14,182 nucleotides of DNA from positions 18,791-32,972 of the forward strand of contig DOQH01000025.1 of NCBI GenBank assembly GCA_003514455.1, written 5' to 3'. Both the position numbers and the translations under genes were made by a program. Under the pieces are notes generated by a model, which saw only the letters and a program-made list of their open reading frames with translations, was not told where the DNA came from and ran no database searches. The stretch comes from Candidatus Magasanikiibacteriota bacterium. GTDB lineage: Bacteria; Patescibacteriota; Patescibacteriia; Magasanikbacterales; UBA10003. Of the stretch, positions 1-7,340 are shown piece by piece; within the stretch, counting starts at the first letter, position 1; each line of letters begins with the position of its first letter.

Positions 1-524
1 AAAGCATAATGACAAGGCGGCAAAGCCATCTCCCCAATCATTGATGGATTCCAAGCGCTCACAATCATCCGACGGTCGTCAGGATTTATTTTTAGTGTCT
101 CTATTATTTTTTTTAATTGATCAACTCCTTGGCCGGTATAATCCTTGTCATAATTTTGATATTGAGCATTAAAATGGCGCCATTGAAAGCCGTAAATCGG
201 CCCCAAGTCACGCTCGGCTTTCATTTTTTCCTTTGCTTCCGGCGTGTGGTCATAAGGCGCCTTCATCGGGCTGGCCCATTCATCCCAAATATGATTATTC
301 CTTTCTTGCAACCAATTTTTATCAGTCAAGCCTTTAATAAAAAATTCCAACTCAACGGCTACGACTTTAAAAGGCATTTTTTTGGTTGTTAAAAGCGGGA
401 ATCCTTTGGACATATCATGCTCAAACATTCGACCGGCCACGGCTAACGCGTCCACGCCGGTGCGGTTTGGTTTTCTTTCTCCATTTTCCAAAATTGATTT
501 AACAATGTTCAAATATGCCCGCAT
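1..524 (-). CDS. thyA: Thymidylate synthase ThyA (N-terminal 174 codons, cut by window edge)
   Basis: Makes dTMP from dUMP, using methylene-tetrahydrofolate as methyl donor and reductant; cytoplasmic. The reverse strand translates without a stop from ATG at 522-524 to base 1. It begins MRAYLNIVKSILENGERKPN and continues RTGVDALAVAGRMF, the ThyA N-terminus with its phosphate-binding Arg loop. Further on are FPLLTTKK, NNHIWDEWA, LGPIYGFQWRHF, DDRRMIVSAWNP and PPCHYA. The catalytic Cys of PPCH is residue 171. The region between the N-terminal helices and LGPIYGFQWR is longer than in E. coli (Cys146), as in the longer Lactobacillus-type enzymes. The last roughly 90-140 residues lie outside the window. 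The start overlaps the end of the upstream PHP gene by 26 nt and has no SD, so translational coupling is likely. The dCMP deaminase in the same run would supply dUMP. Identity is near certain. Confidence 0.96.
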   Translation of the reverse strand, partial: MRAYLNIVKSILENGERKPNRTGVDALAVAGRMFEHDMSKGFPLLTTKKMPFKVVAVELEFFIKGLTDKNWLQERNNHIWDEWASPMKAPYDHTPEAKEKMKAERDLGPIYGFQWRHFNAQYQNYDKDYTGQGVDQLKKIIETLKINPDDRRMIVSAWNPSMIGEMALPPCHYA

Positions 525-1350
525 ATATTTTTTTAAATTCTAACTCATTGATTTTTATCCCCATTTTTTTTCCATCATGCGTGTCCGACCCGTAAGTAAT
601 CACCAAATTGTATTTTTTTGCCAAAGGCAAAAGATATTTGGCGCGAGATGGTTGATAATGCGGATTCTCCATTCCCCACAAACCGGCGCGCGCCAAAATT
701 TTGATTACCCGACGGGCTTTATCCGCAGTGGGCAGTTCCAAATCAGGATGAGCCAAAACAGCTTTACCGCCGCACTTCTTAATCAAACGAACGGCCGCAA
801 CGCTGTTAATCCGTTTTTTATGAACATAGCCGACTTGCCCGGGCTTGTCCAAAAAATTATTGATAAAATCCGACAAACTTCCGTCAAAATTAAAAAGTTT
901 TTTCAAAAGCAAACGATTGTGCCTCTCATGCAAAACCGCTCGACCCAATTGCGGCTTGCCAACGGTTGGTTGTTGCAAAAGATGCCGCACTACATCTGGT
1001 TTGAAATTCAAACCCAAATTTTCAAGTTTTGACAGTACAACTTTGGCGCGTTCAATACGCTTGGCTTGCTGTTGTTTCAAATGCTCAACTAACGGTCGAT
1101 AATTTTGAATCGGCTCATACCCCAAAATATGTAATTCCAACCCGTGCAAGTCAGTGCTCATTTCCAATCCCCGAACTCCCATAATACCATATTTACCGCA
1201 TAATTTGACAAATAACGCCCAGCCGCCAACAGTGTCGTGGTCAGTCAAAGCCAACATTTTCACCCCGCGCTGTTTTGCCTTTTTCACCAATTGCTCCACT
1301 GTCAAAAGCCCGTCGGAAAAAGTTGAATGGGTGTGTAAATCAATGAGCAT
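499..1350 (-). CDS. PHP-domain phosphoesterase (RNase AM / YciV-like)
   Basis: A 283-residue metal-dependent phosphoesterase of the PHP family, the size of a stand-alone RNase AM/YciV-type enzyme. Members of that group act as 5'-3' exoribonucleases or 3',5'-nucleotide phosphatases; the substrate here is not shown by the sequence. Metal-ligand motifs are complete: DLHTHS (H6, H8) with D13, LTDHD (D37, H38, D39), a GLEMS motif (E63), H74, LAHP (H201), ENPH (E228, H231) and GSDTH (D256, H258). Residues 80-190 form the basic helical insert typical of this subgroup. The ATG overlaps the end of the upstream kinase gene by 11 nt, and its own 3' end overlaps thyA by 26 nt, so it is an internal member of the operon. 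No SD is visible. A nucleotide phosphatase role would fit the neighbours but is inference. Confidence 0.85.
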   Translation of the reverse strand: MLIDLHTHSTFSDGLLTVEQLVKKAKQRGVKMLALTDHDTVGGWALFVKLCGKYGIMGVRGLEMSTDLHGLELHILGYEPIQNYRPLVEHLKQQQAKRIERAKVVLSKLENLGLNFKPDVVRHLLQQPTVGKPQLGRAVLHERHNRLLLKKLFNFDGSLSDFINNFLDKPGQVGYVHKKRINSVAAVRLIKKCGGKAVLAHPDLELPTADKARRVIKILARAGLWGMENPHYQPSRAKYLLPLAKKYNLVITYGSDTHDGKKMGIKINELEFKKIYAGIFEHC

Positions 1351-1897
1351 ATTTTTTTACCAACTCGTCTAATTGTTTATGCAAATCGGCCAAATCACCG
1401 TTATTATCCACTTTCTCTGTCGCGTGTTTAATAACTTCCAGAATGCTCACCTCAGTAGAACGTTTATGATCTGCTAAAAATTGTTCATAGGTCTTGGAAT
1501 TATCATCGGGATTTTCACCTCGTTTAATCAATCGCTCATAACGAATTTTCGGGTCGGCAAAAATTTCCACTAAAACAAAGTTCGGCGTGTTTTGTTCAAT
1601 GTCAGCCAGCCGCCTGATACCTTCAATCACCACAACTTTGGCAGAATCTTTAGCAATATCTTTAAACATTGTTTTGGCCATAATGTCTTCGCCGTAAGCG
1701 CCACGCAAAAATTCCGACAGCCGTATCATATTATCACGCGCCTGCGGCACATAGACACGATTTAAAATATCACGGAGCATATTGGAAAAACGAAAAGTCG
1801 CGGCTCCGTGCTTGGCTTCCAAATACTTGGCCGCCGCGCCTTTGCCGCTGGCCAAAAGGCCGGTAAATCCCAGAATTATTTTTTTTTGCGCGCTCAT
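1340..1897 (-). CDS. P-loop nucleoside monophosphate kinase-like protein
   Basis: A 185-residue P-loop kinase. The Walker A motif is GLLASGKG (residues 13-20) near the N-terminus. An acceptor-side helix follows (FSNMLRDIL), then a Walker B-like strand VVVIEGIRR (88-96) and a LID-like segment, RYERLIKRGENPDD (119-132). The layout resembles dephospho-CoA kinase and adenylate-kinase-related proteins, in particular archaeal-type NMP-kinase-like proteins with the same EGIR and RFERLLKRG signatures. Those are often annotated as AAA ATPase or dephospho-CoA kinase-related. It starts 1 nt after the RhuM-Fic stop codon and overlaps the PHP gene by 11 nt. Sharing an operon with dCMP deaminase and ThyA suggests a dTMP/dNMP kinase role, which is inference. 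CoaE is the main alternative. No SD precedes the ATG. Confidence 0.75.
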   Translation of the reverse strand: MSAQKKIILGFTGLLASGKGAAAKYLEAKHGAATFRFSNMLRDILNRVYVPQARDNMIRLSEFLRGAYGEDIMAKTMFKDIAKDSAKVVVIEGIRRLADIEQNTPNFVLVEIFADPKIRYERLIKRGENPDDNSKTYEQFLADHKRSTEVSILEVIKHATEKVDNNGDLADLHKQLDELVKKYAH

Positions 1898-1898
1898 A

Positions 1899-2900
1899 TC
1901 AGGATTTGATTAAATTCATCACAATTTTTATCAAAACATCTTTTTCTTTTGGATCACTTTCGGCAATCAACAGAGCCAGGGCGACCAAAGCATTATCATT
2001 GATTTTCTTTTCTCCACTATCCTTATACAGACAATCGTTTTTGTCCAAAAAATAAATAAATAAAAACGAGCCGACGCGCTTATTGCCATCGGAAAATGGA
2101 TGATCTTTCACTACAAAATACAAAAGGTGAGCGGCTTTTTCTTCAAGAGTGGCGTAAAGTTCCTTACCGCCAAAGGTTTGACAAAGATTTTTAACAATCC
2201 CCTCAAACGCCCCGCCTCTTTCCGAACCGAATAAATCACCTGCTGACTTTTGGTTTACAAGTTCAGCTTTGATTTCCTTAATGATGTTCACGCAACCATC
2301 ATATTTCAAAACAAATTTAGCCCCAGTACCTTTGGGTTTGGCCAGCTTTCCGGTGTCATATTGCTCTAACAAAGACAGTGTCTTGGAATAATTGGCCAAC
2401 AAATTCAAAATTTCTTGGGATTGTCCGGTCAACAATTCTTTTTGCGATTTTTCGCGCAAAAAAGAAATGGTATTTTGGAGTTCATTGAATTTATCTCGCG
2501 CTTCCGCCAGCCGCTTGGCATTGATGGTGTAACCCTGAATCAAATATTTTTTAAGCGTCTGCGTGGCCCAAACGCGGAATTGAGTGGCGCGCTGGGAATT
2601 AACGCGATAGCCGACGGAAATAATAATGTCGAGATTATAAAATTGCGTTTTATATATCTTTCCGTCTGCGGCAGTATGTTCCAAAATGGAACTAACTGAC
2701 TTTGCGTCTAATTCGCCTGTTTTAAAGATATTATTCAAGTGTTTAGTTACAGCCGGCCTTTGCGTGCCAAAAAGCAAGGCAATTTGTGCCTGCGTGAGCC
2801 ACACTGTCTCTTTTTCAAGTCGCACTTCCACTCGCGCCTCGCCTTTTGGCGCTTTGTAAATTATTATTTCGCCTTTTTTATCATTTTTTTCTTTCTTCAT
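1899..2900 (-). CDS. RhuM / Fic-domain fusion protein
   Basis: A 333-residue two-domain protein. Residues about 10-125 match the RhuM ('virulence protein RhuM') domain: VWLTQAQIALLFGTQRPAV, a helix-turn-helix-like segment, then KHLNNIFKTGEL, YNLDIIISVGYRVNS and RATQFRVWAT. A helical linker (about 130-185) leads to a C-terminal Fic domain with the full catalytic motif HPFSDGNKR (267-275; His267 is the expected catalytic base). Fic enzymes usually transfer AMP or a related group to a Ser, Thr or Tyr of a target protein. I see no clear inhibitory [ST]xxxE[GN] motif and no separate antitoxin gene beside it; the segment GSERGGAFEG before the Fic core is the nearest thing. The gene sits 7 nt after the dCMP deaminase gene and 1 nt before the kinase gene, inside a metabolic run. 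The architecture is known; target and role are not. Confidence 0.88.
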   Translation of the reverse strand: MKKEKNDKKGEIIIYKAPKGEARVEVRLEKETVWLTQAQIALLFGTQRPAVTKHLNNIFKTGELDAKSVSSILEHTAADGKIYKTQFYNLDIIISVGYRVNSQRATQFRVWATQTLKKYLIQGYTINAKRLAEARDKFNELQNTISFLREKSQKELLTGQSQEILNLLANYSKTLSLLEQYDTGKLAKPKGTGAKFVLKYDGCVNIIKEIKAELVNQKSAGDLFGSERGGAFEGIVKNLCQTFGGKELYATLEEKAAHLLYFVVKDHPFSDGNKRVGSFLFIYFLDKNDCLYKDSGEKKINDNALVALALLIAESDPKEKDVLIKIVMNLIKS

Positions 2901-2907
2901 AAATGAG

Positions 2908-3447
2908 TTATTTCACCACTTTCATTTTTATCACCCCCTCTTTGGCTTTTTTATCGTCAACTTCTCCGCTGAATAAATCTTGCAATTTCCCAAGCCATTC
3001 TTTATTTTCTTGATAAATATCCACATCAATGCCGGCTGATTTCAGATATTCAATCACATCGCTATTGCGATACACCTTGCCAAAAACCACACGCTTAATG
3101 CCGGCGGCCACCAAATACTTGGCGCAATGAATACAGGGTGAATAAGTGGCATAAAGAGTGGAATCCTCGGTTGACGATCCGGACAATCGCGCCACTTGCA
3201 AAAGAACATTGTGCTCGGCATGAATGGTGCGCACGCAATGACCGTCTTCCAATAAATGCCCAATTTCGTCACAAGAAGGAAGCCCTGGCGGCGCGCCGTT
3301 ATAGCCCGAGGCAATAATTCGTTTGTCTTTTACCAGCACTGCTCCGGCGTGCAGACGGTCACAGCTGGCGCGAGTGGCCGCGATGCGGGCAATGGCCATA
3401 AAATACTCGTCCCAAGAAGGACGGAAATGCTTTTGAGTCGTAGACAT
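2908..3447 (-). CDS. comEB: dCMP deaminase (ComEB family)
   Basis: Zinc enzyme that deaminates dCMP to dUMP, the substrate of ThyA encoded later in the same run. It has 179 residues. The zinc and catalytic motif is HAE (H76-A77-E78), with the second zinc half PCIHC (C105, C108). The family signature ASGYNGAPPG (47-56) and TRASCDRLHAGAVLV (25-39) separate dCMP deaminases from cytidine and tRNA-adenosine deaminases. The core ends near residue 145, and a charged tail (DDKKAKEGVIKMKVVK) follows. It is the first gene of the minus-strand run, 20 nt below a recognisable promoter and without an SD. Family members are often controlled by dCTP and dTTP, but I cannot tell from the sequence whether this one is. 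Identity is secure; the symbol follows the Bacillus name. Confidence 0.92.
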   Translation of the reverse strand: MSTTQKHFRPSWDEYFMAIARIAATRASCDRLHAGAVLVKDKRIIASGYNGAPPGLPSCDEIGHLLEDGHCVRTIHAEHNVLLQVARLSGSSTEDSTLYATYSPCIHCAKYLVAAGIKRVVFGKVYRNSDVIEYLKSAGIDVDIYQENKEWLGKLQDLFSGEVDDKKAKEGVIKMKVVK

Positions 3448-3474
3448 ATTTTTGTGTTATTAAATTGTTCTTAT

Positions 3475-3503
3475 ATCATATACTTTTTGCAAGTTAGAGT
3501 CCA
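3475..3503 (-). promoter_or_regulatory. Promoter for the comEB-thyA run
   Basis: On the minus strand, TGGACT (3498-3503, 4/6 match to -35) and TATGAT (3475-3480, 5/6 match to -10) are separated by 17 nt. The predicted start of transcription near 3468 gives a leader of about 20 nt before the dCMP deaminase ATG, with no SD in it. A second -10-like TATAAG overlaps at 3470-3475. Confidence 0.5.
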
Positions 3504-3531
3504 GTGGATGGTTTAATCGTTAAAAAAGAGA

Positions 3532-3537
3532 TATAAT
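3532..3537 (+). promoter_or_regulatory. -10 box for the ABC transporter, possibly leaderless mRNA
   Basis: A perfect TATAAT ends 6 nt before the ATG at 3544, so the usual +1 falls on or next to the start codon. No good -35 is visible (TGGTTT at 3509-3514 with 17 nt spacing is poor). No SD lies at normal distance; AAAGAG at 3524-3529 is too far upstream. Confidence 0.5.
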
Positions 3538-3543
3538 AGTTGC

Positions 3544-5313
3544 ATGAAACAGCGGACAAAACAAACACTGCGACTTTATTGGTCCCAAATACGGAATTAC
3601 AAATTCTTGCTGTTTTTTATGTTGCTGGCGCTTGGGATCGCGACCGTGCTGGAAATAATCATTCCAATTTATTACAAACAATTCTTTGACATTTTGACAA
3701 GCGCGCGACCTTCATCAACAATAGCAACGGCTTTGATGGACACTTTATTCATGATTCTGGCTATCAACGCGATTTCCTGGATAATTTATCGCTTCACCAC
3801 TTTTACCAGTGACTATTTTCAACCGCATGTGTCAGCTGATCTATTGCAATATGCCTACAAATATTTGCAGAGGCATTCTTACAATTTTTTCACCAACCGT
3901 TTTGTGGGATCACTGGTGCGCAAAGTGACAAAACTCTCACGCGCTTTTCAAACATTCGCCGACAGAGCTTATTGGCATCTTTTTACTCTGGGTATCCGCG
4001 TTATCGGCGCGACCATTGTTTTGTATATTTTCAATCACACAGTCGCCTACATTCTTTTTGTTTGGACAATCATTTTCATCACCATTAATTATTTTTTCTC
4101 CGTTTGGAAATTAAAATACGACACGGCGCGCAGCGCCAAAGACACGGAAACAGTGGCCGTGTTGGCTGACGCTGTCACTAATCAAGTGAATATTCAACTT
4201 TTTAACGGTTTTTCATTTGAATTTGGTCGTTTTAAAAAAGTAACTGATGAATTGCAAAAACTGCAAACACTTACTTGGAATCTGGGATCTGTTATTGAAG
4301 GAATTCAGGCCGCCCTGTTTATCGCCGTGGAATTTTTACTGATGTATTTTGCCATAAAATTTTGGCAACAAGGAACTTTGACTGTTGGTGATTTTGTCTT
4401 AATTCAATCATATTTGCTTGGCCTGATCAACCGCCTTTGGGATGTGGGCCGACACATTCGGGATATATATGAAAGTTTCGCCGACGCCGAGGAGATTACC
4501 GAAATACTAAATACTCCGCATGAAATAACAGACGCGCCAAATGCTAAAACCCTAACAGTAAAAAAAGGAGAAATTGAATTTAAAAAAGTGAATTTCAGTT
4601 TTCACCAAACGCGCCGGGTTTTGGAAGATATTAATTTGGTGATAAAATCTGGTGAAAAAATCGCGCTCATCGGCCCGTCCGGGGCCGGAAAAACCATGCT
4701 GATGAAAGCCCTGTTTCGTTTTCATGATATTGACAGCGGAGATATTCTAATTGACGGGCAATCAATAAAAAAAATCAGCCAAGAAAGCTTGCATGACAAT
4801 TTGAGTTTAGTGCCGCAAGATCCAATTCTTTTCCATAGGTCTCTTATTGAAAATATTCGTTATGGCCAACGCAAGGCCACTGATAAAGAGGTGTTAAAAG
4901 CGGCCAAACTGGCTCATTGCGATGATTTTATTATCAATTTGCCGCAGAAATATGAAACATTCGTGGGCGAACGAGGTATAAAACTTTCCGGCGGCGAACG
5001 GCAACGAGTGGCCATTGCCCGCGCTATTCTTAAAAATTCCCCCATCCTGATTTTGGATGAAGCCACTTCCAGTTTGGACTCGCATTCCGAGGCGTTGATT
5101 CAAGACGCGCTGGCAAAATTGATGAAACAAAAAACAGTTATTGTGATTGCCCATCGACTTTCCACCATCAGGCAGATGGACCGCGTGATAGTAATTAAAA
5201 ACGGCCAAATTTTTGAACAAGGCACGCATGATGAACTCTTGGCAAAAGACAGTTTGTACAAACATCTTTGGCAAATACAGGCCGGCGGCTTTTTGCAGGA
5301 AGAGGAGAGATAA
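3544..5313 (+). CDS. ABC exporter half-transporter (fused membrane and ATPase domains)
   Basis: A 589-residue ABCB/MsbA-type half-transporter that would work as a homodimer, or with a partner encoded elsewhere, in the cytoplasmic membrane. Residues 1-310 hold about six membrane segments (near 21-43, 65-83, 147-163, 168-186, 252-272, 283-300). The ATPase domain has Walker A GPSGAGKT (377-384), Q-loop Gln425 in VPQDP, signature LSGGERQR (481-488), Walker B ILILDE (501-506) with catalytic Glu506, D-loop SSLDS and switch His537 (IAHRLS). All catalytic residues are present. The membrane-domain start (KQTLRLYWSQIRNYKFLL) resembles exporters common in CPR genomes. Substrate is unknown; lipid, peptide or drug export are all possible. 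It is a single-gene unit between a divergent promoter region and a terminator, facing the rplA operon. Confidence 0.93.
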   Translation: MKQRTKQTLRLYWSQIRNYKFLLFFMLLALGIATVLEIIIPIYYKQFFDILTSARPSSTIATALMDTLFMILAINAISWIIYRFTTFTSDYFQPHVSADLLQYAYKYLQRHSYNFFTNRFVGSLVRKVTKLSRAFQTFADRAYWHLFTLGIRVIGATIVLYIFNHTVAYILFVWTIIFITINYFFSVWKLKYDTARSAKDTETVAVLADAVTNQVNIQLFNGFSFEFGRFKKVTDELQKLQTLTWNLGSVIEGIQAALFIAVEFLLMYFAIKFWQQGTLTVGDFVLIQSYLLGLINRLWDVGRHIRDIYESFADAEEITEILNTPHEITDAPNAKTLTVKKGEIEFKKVNFSFHQTRRVLEDINLVIKSGEKIALIGPSGAGKTMLMKALFRFHDIDSGDILIDGQSIKKISQESLHDNLSLVPQDPILFHRSLIENIRYGQRKATDKEVLKAAKLAHCDDFIINLPQKYETFVGERGIKLSGGERQRVAIARAILKNSPILILDEATSSLDSHSEALIQDALAKLMKQKTVIVIAHRLSTIRQMDRVIVIKNGQIFEQGTHDELLAKDSLYKHLWQIQAGGFLQEEER

Positions 5314-5317
5314 AACC

Positions 5318-5344
5318 AAAAATCCACCTTGCGGTGGATTTTTT
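5318..5344. terminator. Bidirectional intrinsic terminator between the ABC gene and rplA
   Basis: Inverted repeat AATCCACC (5321-5328), loop TTGC, GGTGGATT (5333-5340). It is flanked by A runs on the left and T runs on the right, so an 11-bp stem with a U tail can form on both strands. It lies 4-31 nt after the ABC transporter stop and just past the rplA stop on the other strand, so it can end both convergent units. Confidence 0.88.
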
Positions 5345-5356
5345 AAACTCTATTTT

Positions 5357-6034
5357 TTACACCGCCAGTTTTATCGCCGGGCCCATAGTGGAGGTCAAAA
5401 CAACTGTCTTCAAATATGTGCCCTTGGAAGAAATCGGTTTGCCTTTGATAATGGCGTCTAAAGCCGCTTGCGCGTTCTCTGTTAATTTGGCGCTGTCAAA
5501 AGAAATCTTGCCGACCGCCAAATGTATATTGCCGGTGTCATCATTTTTAAAAGACATCTTGCCTTTTTTCAATTCACCCACCAACTTTTTAATATCCGGA
5601 CCAACAGTTTCGGTTTTGGGGTTGGGCATCAATCCCTTGGGTCCCAAAATTTTCGCGATTTTCGCGAGTTTGGGCATCATCGCGGGCAGAGCCACTGCCA
5701 CATCAAAATTGATTTTGTTGCTCTTGGCTATTTCTTCAATCAATTCCTCGCCGCCAACCAAATCCGCTCCGGCCGCCTTGGCTTCATCTTCTTTGCCTGA
5801 TGGCACAAAAGCCGCCACTATTTTTGATTTGCCAAAAGCGTGCGGCAAAACAATCGTGCCGCGCACTTGCTCCTCGCCTTTTTTCGGGTCAATGCCCAAA
5901 CAGACGTGCATTTCCACTGTGGCGTCAAACTTGACACCGGCAGTTTTTTTCACTGCTTCCACCGCCTCTGCCAAAGAATATTTTTTCTTGGTGTCAGCAA
6001 CGGACTTGAATTTGAGATAACGTTTGCTTCTCAT
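5357..6034 (-). CDS. rplA: 50S ribosomal protein L1
   Basis: L1 binds the mobile stalk of 23S rRNA (helices 76-78) and helps release deacylated tRNA; in many bacteria it also represses its own mRNA. The 225-residue length is normal. Family motifs include KRYLKFKSVADTKKKYSLAEA at the N-terminus, VRGTIVLPHAFGKS, ALPAMMPKLAKIAKILGPKGLMPNPK and GPAIKL near the end. It is the last gene of secE-nusG-rplK-rplA; rplJ and rplL, which often follow, are not here. No SD precedes the ATG. Instead a 36-nt RNA element resembling the L1 site of 23S rRNA ends 10 nt before the start codon, indicating feedback control of translation. Confidence 0.97.
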   Translation of the reverse strand: MRSKRYLKFKSVADTKKKYSLAEAVEAVKKTAGVKFDATVEMHVCLGIDPKKGEEQVRGTIVLPHAFGKSKIVAAFVPSGKEDEAKAAGADLVGGEELIEEIAKSNKINFDVAVALPAMMPKLAKIAKILGPKGLMPNPKTETVGPDIKKLVGELKKGKMSFKNDDTGNIHLAVGKISFDSAKLTENAQAALDAIIKGKPISSKGTYLKTVVLTSTMGPAIKLAV

Positions 6035-6044
6035 ACAAATTAAA

Positions 6045-6080
6045 AGTGGTATTTACAACGGGTTTCAACCGTCTCCCACC
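6045..6080 (-). promoter_or_regulatory. L1-binding mRNA operator mimicking 23S rRNA helices 76-78
   Basis: In the minus-strand RNA the rplK-rplA gap contains GGUGGGAGACGG, a short loop, CCGUUGUAAAUACCAC. The 23S L1 site has GGUGGGAG on one side and UGAAAUACCACC on the other. The outer stem pairs GGUGG (6076-6080) with CCACU (6045-6049, closing pair G-U). The inner stem is ACGG/CCGU, and the asymmetric purine-rich internal loop (GAG opposite UGUAAAUA) is the known L1 recognition feature. The element ends 10 nt before the rplA ATG, where an SD would be expected, so L1 bound here should block initiation. Sequence match is seen directly; function is inferred from known L1 autoregulation. Confidence 0.85.
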
Positions 6081-6087
6081 ATTATTA

Positions 6088-6510
6088 TTACACTACATTC
6101 AATCCCATTTGTTTGGCCGTGCCTTCAATCATGCTCATGGCTGATTCAATTGAAGTGCAATTCAGGTCAGGCATTTTTTTCTCGGCGATTTCTTTAATTT
6201 GCGCGCGGGTCACTTTCCCGACTTTTTCCTGCAATGGTTTGCCGGAACCCTTGGCAATGCCGGCTGCTTTTTTCAATAATTCAGCGGCCGGCGGAGTTTT
6301 CAAAATGAAAGTATAGGTGCGGTCTTCAAACACGGTGATTTCCACAGGAGTGATATCCCCGCCTAATTGTTTGGTTTTGTCATTGAATTTCTGGCAGAAT
6401 TCCGCGATATTTAAACCATGCTGGCCCAAAGCCGGACCAATCGGCGGCGCCGGGTTGGCCTTACCGGCCGGAATCTGCAATTTAATAATTGTCTTTATTT
6501 TTTTTGCCAT
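6088..6510 (-). CDS. rplK: 50S ribosomal protein L11
   Basis: L11 forms the GTPase-associated centre with 23S rRNA and contacts elongation factors. At 140 residues it is full length. The N-terminal domain has [24 protein letters not shown] and [10 protein letters not shown]. The C-terminal rRNA-binding domain has [38 protein letters not shown] and a closing [12 protein letters not shown]. The start agrees with the family. It follows nusG after 59 nt in which I find neither an SD nor a convincing promoter, and is followed after 53 nt by rplA. Confidence 0.97.
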   Translation of the reverse strand: MAKKIKTIIKLQIPAGKANPAPPIGPALGQHGLNIAEFCQKFNDKTKQLGGDITPVEITVFEDRTYTFILKTPPAAELLKKAAGIAKGSGKPLQEKVGKVTRAQIKEIAEKKMPDLNCTSIESAMSMIEGTAKQMGLNVV

Positions 6511-6569
6511 AAATTTATATTAAGTTATTTATTCAGAAGCGAACTAAAAGCCCTATCTATTAAATCAGA

Positions 6570-7115
6570 TTATATCTTCTTTACCTGCAAAAAGTCAAGC
6601 TCCACCGGTGTTTCGCGGCCAAACATGGACACCAGCACCTTGACCTTGCCGCGCTTATCGTCAATCTCGGAAATCTTGCCTTCAAAGTTTTTAAACGGTC
6701 CATCAACAATGCGAACAGGCGAATCCACCTCCACATCAATCACAAATTCCGGCTCTTCCACGCCCATGCGCTTTTGCAATGATTTAACTTCGGCCTCGTC
6801 AATTGGAGTCGGGGTCGTGCCGGAACCCACAAAGCCGGTAACATTCGGCGTATTGCGAACCACATACCAAGAATCATCGGTTACGATCATTTCCACCAAA
6901 ACATAGCCGGGAAAAATTTTCTCGGTGACGATTTTCCGTTTGCCATTTTTAATTTTAATTTTCTTTTCCGTAGGCACCAGCACTTGAAAAATTTTGTCCT
7001 GCATTTCCATTGTTTCAATTCTTTGCTTCAGATTGCGGGAAACATTTTCCTCATAGCCGGAATAAGTGTGCAGAACATACCAACGCCGGCCTTGTTGCAA
7101 TACTTGTTTTGGCAT
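6570..7115 (-). CDS. nusG: Transcription termination/antitermination factor NusG
   Basis: NusG travels with RNA polymerase, affects pausing and Rho action, and links polymerase to the ribosome. It has 181 residues. The NGN domain starts RRWYVLHTYSGYEENVSRNL (10-29) and includes FPGYVLVEM (68-76) and VRNTPNVTGFVG (86-97). The C-terminal KOW domain is VRIVDGPFKNFEGKISEIDD (134-153), continuing to KVKVLVSMFGRETPVEL. It lies 9 nt after secE in the canonical secE-nusG-rplK-rplA order. The ATG follows an A/T-rich stretch with no SD. Confidence 0.97.
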   Translation of the reverse strand: MPKQVLQQGRRWYVLHTYSGYEENVSRNLKQRIETMEMQDKIFQVLVPTEKKIKIKNGKRKIVTEKIFPGYVLVEMIVTDDSWYVVRNTPNVTGFVGSGTTPTPIDEAEVKSLQKRMGVEEPEFVIDVEVDSPVRIVDGPFKNFEGKISEIDDKRGKVKVLVSMFGRETPVELDFLQVKKI

Positions 7116-7124
7116 ATTAAAAAA

Positions 7125-7319
7125 TTAACGGGAGATTAGCTTGGTTAATCCAAGATTAAAAATAAAATCCAAGATGCCGAAAAAAACAGCCACGCTCAAA
7201 CTCATGCCGATAACGATCAAAGAATAGCGCGTGGTTTCCTTTTTGCTTGGCCAAACCACCTTTTTAAGCTCAATTTTGGAGGTTCTAAAATACTCCGTGA
7301 TTTTATTTAAGATATTCAT
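7125..7319 (-). CDS. secE: Preprotein translocase subunit SecE
   Basis: Small essential subunit that clamps SecY in the cytoplasmic membrane. It has 64 residues in the single-membrane-helix form. An amphipathic helix carries the conserved KIELKKVVWPSKKET motif (15-29), and a membrane segment follows at about 33-56 (LIVIGMSLSVAVFFGILDFIF). It is the first gene of the operon, with a consensus promoter about 60 nt upstream and a hairpin in the leader. The rpmG gene often found before secE is absent. Confidence 0.95.
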   Translation of the reverse strand: MNILNKITEYFRTSKIELKKVVWPSKKETTRYSLIVIGMSLSVAVFFGILDFIFNLGLTKLISR

Positions 7320-7340
7320 AAATTTTACTTTTAGGTCTTT

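Noticed and set aside
117..392. 91-codon open frame on the plus strand
   Set aside because: It lies antisense to thyA, whose minus-strand frame has clear family motifs; it has no promoter or SD.
1340..1897. Firm call of dephospho-CoA kinase (coaE)
   Set aside because: The EGIRR and LIKRGENPDD features and dNTP-gene context fit an NMP-kinase-like protein at least as well, so only a general call is given.
5268..6020. 250-codon plus-strand open frame
   Set aside because: It is antisense to rplA and crosses the terminator; the minus-strand L1 reading is unmistakable.
6511..6569. Possible promoter or regulatory RNA between nusG and rplK
   Set aside because: A/T-rich without a -35/-10 pair at proper spacing and without a stable stem; nothing supportable.
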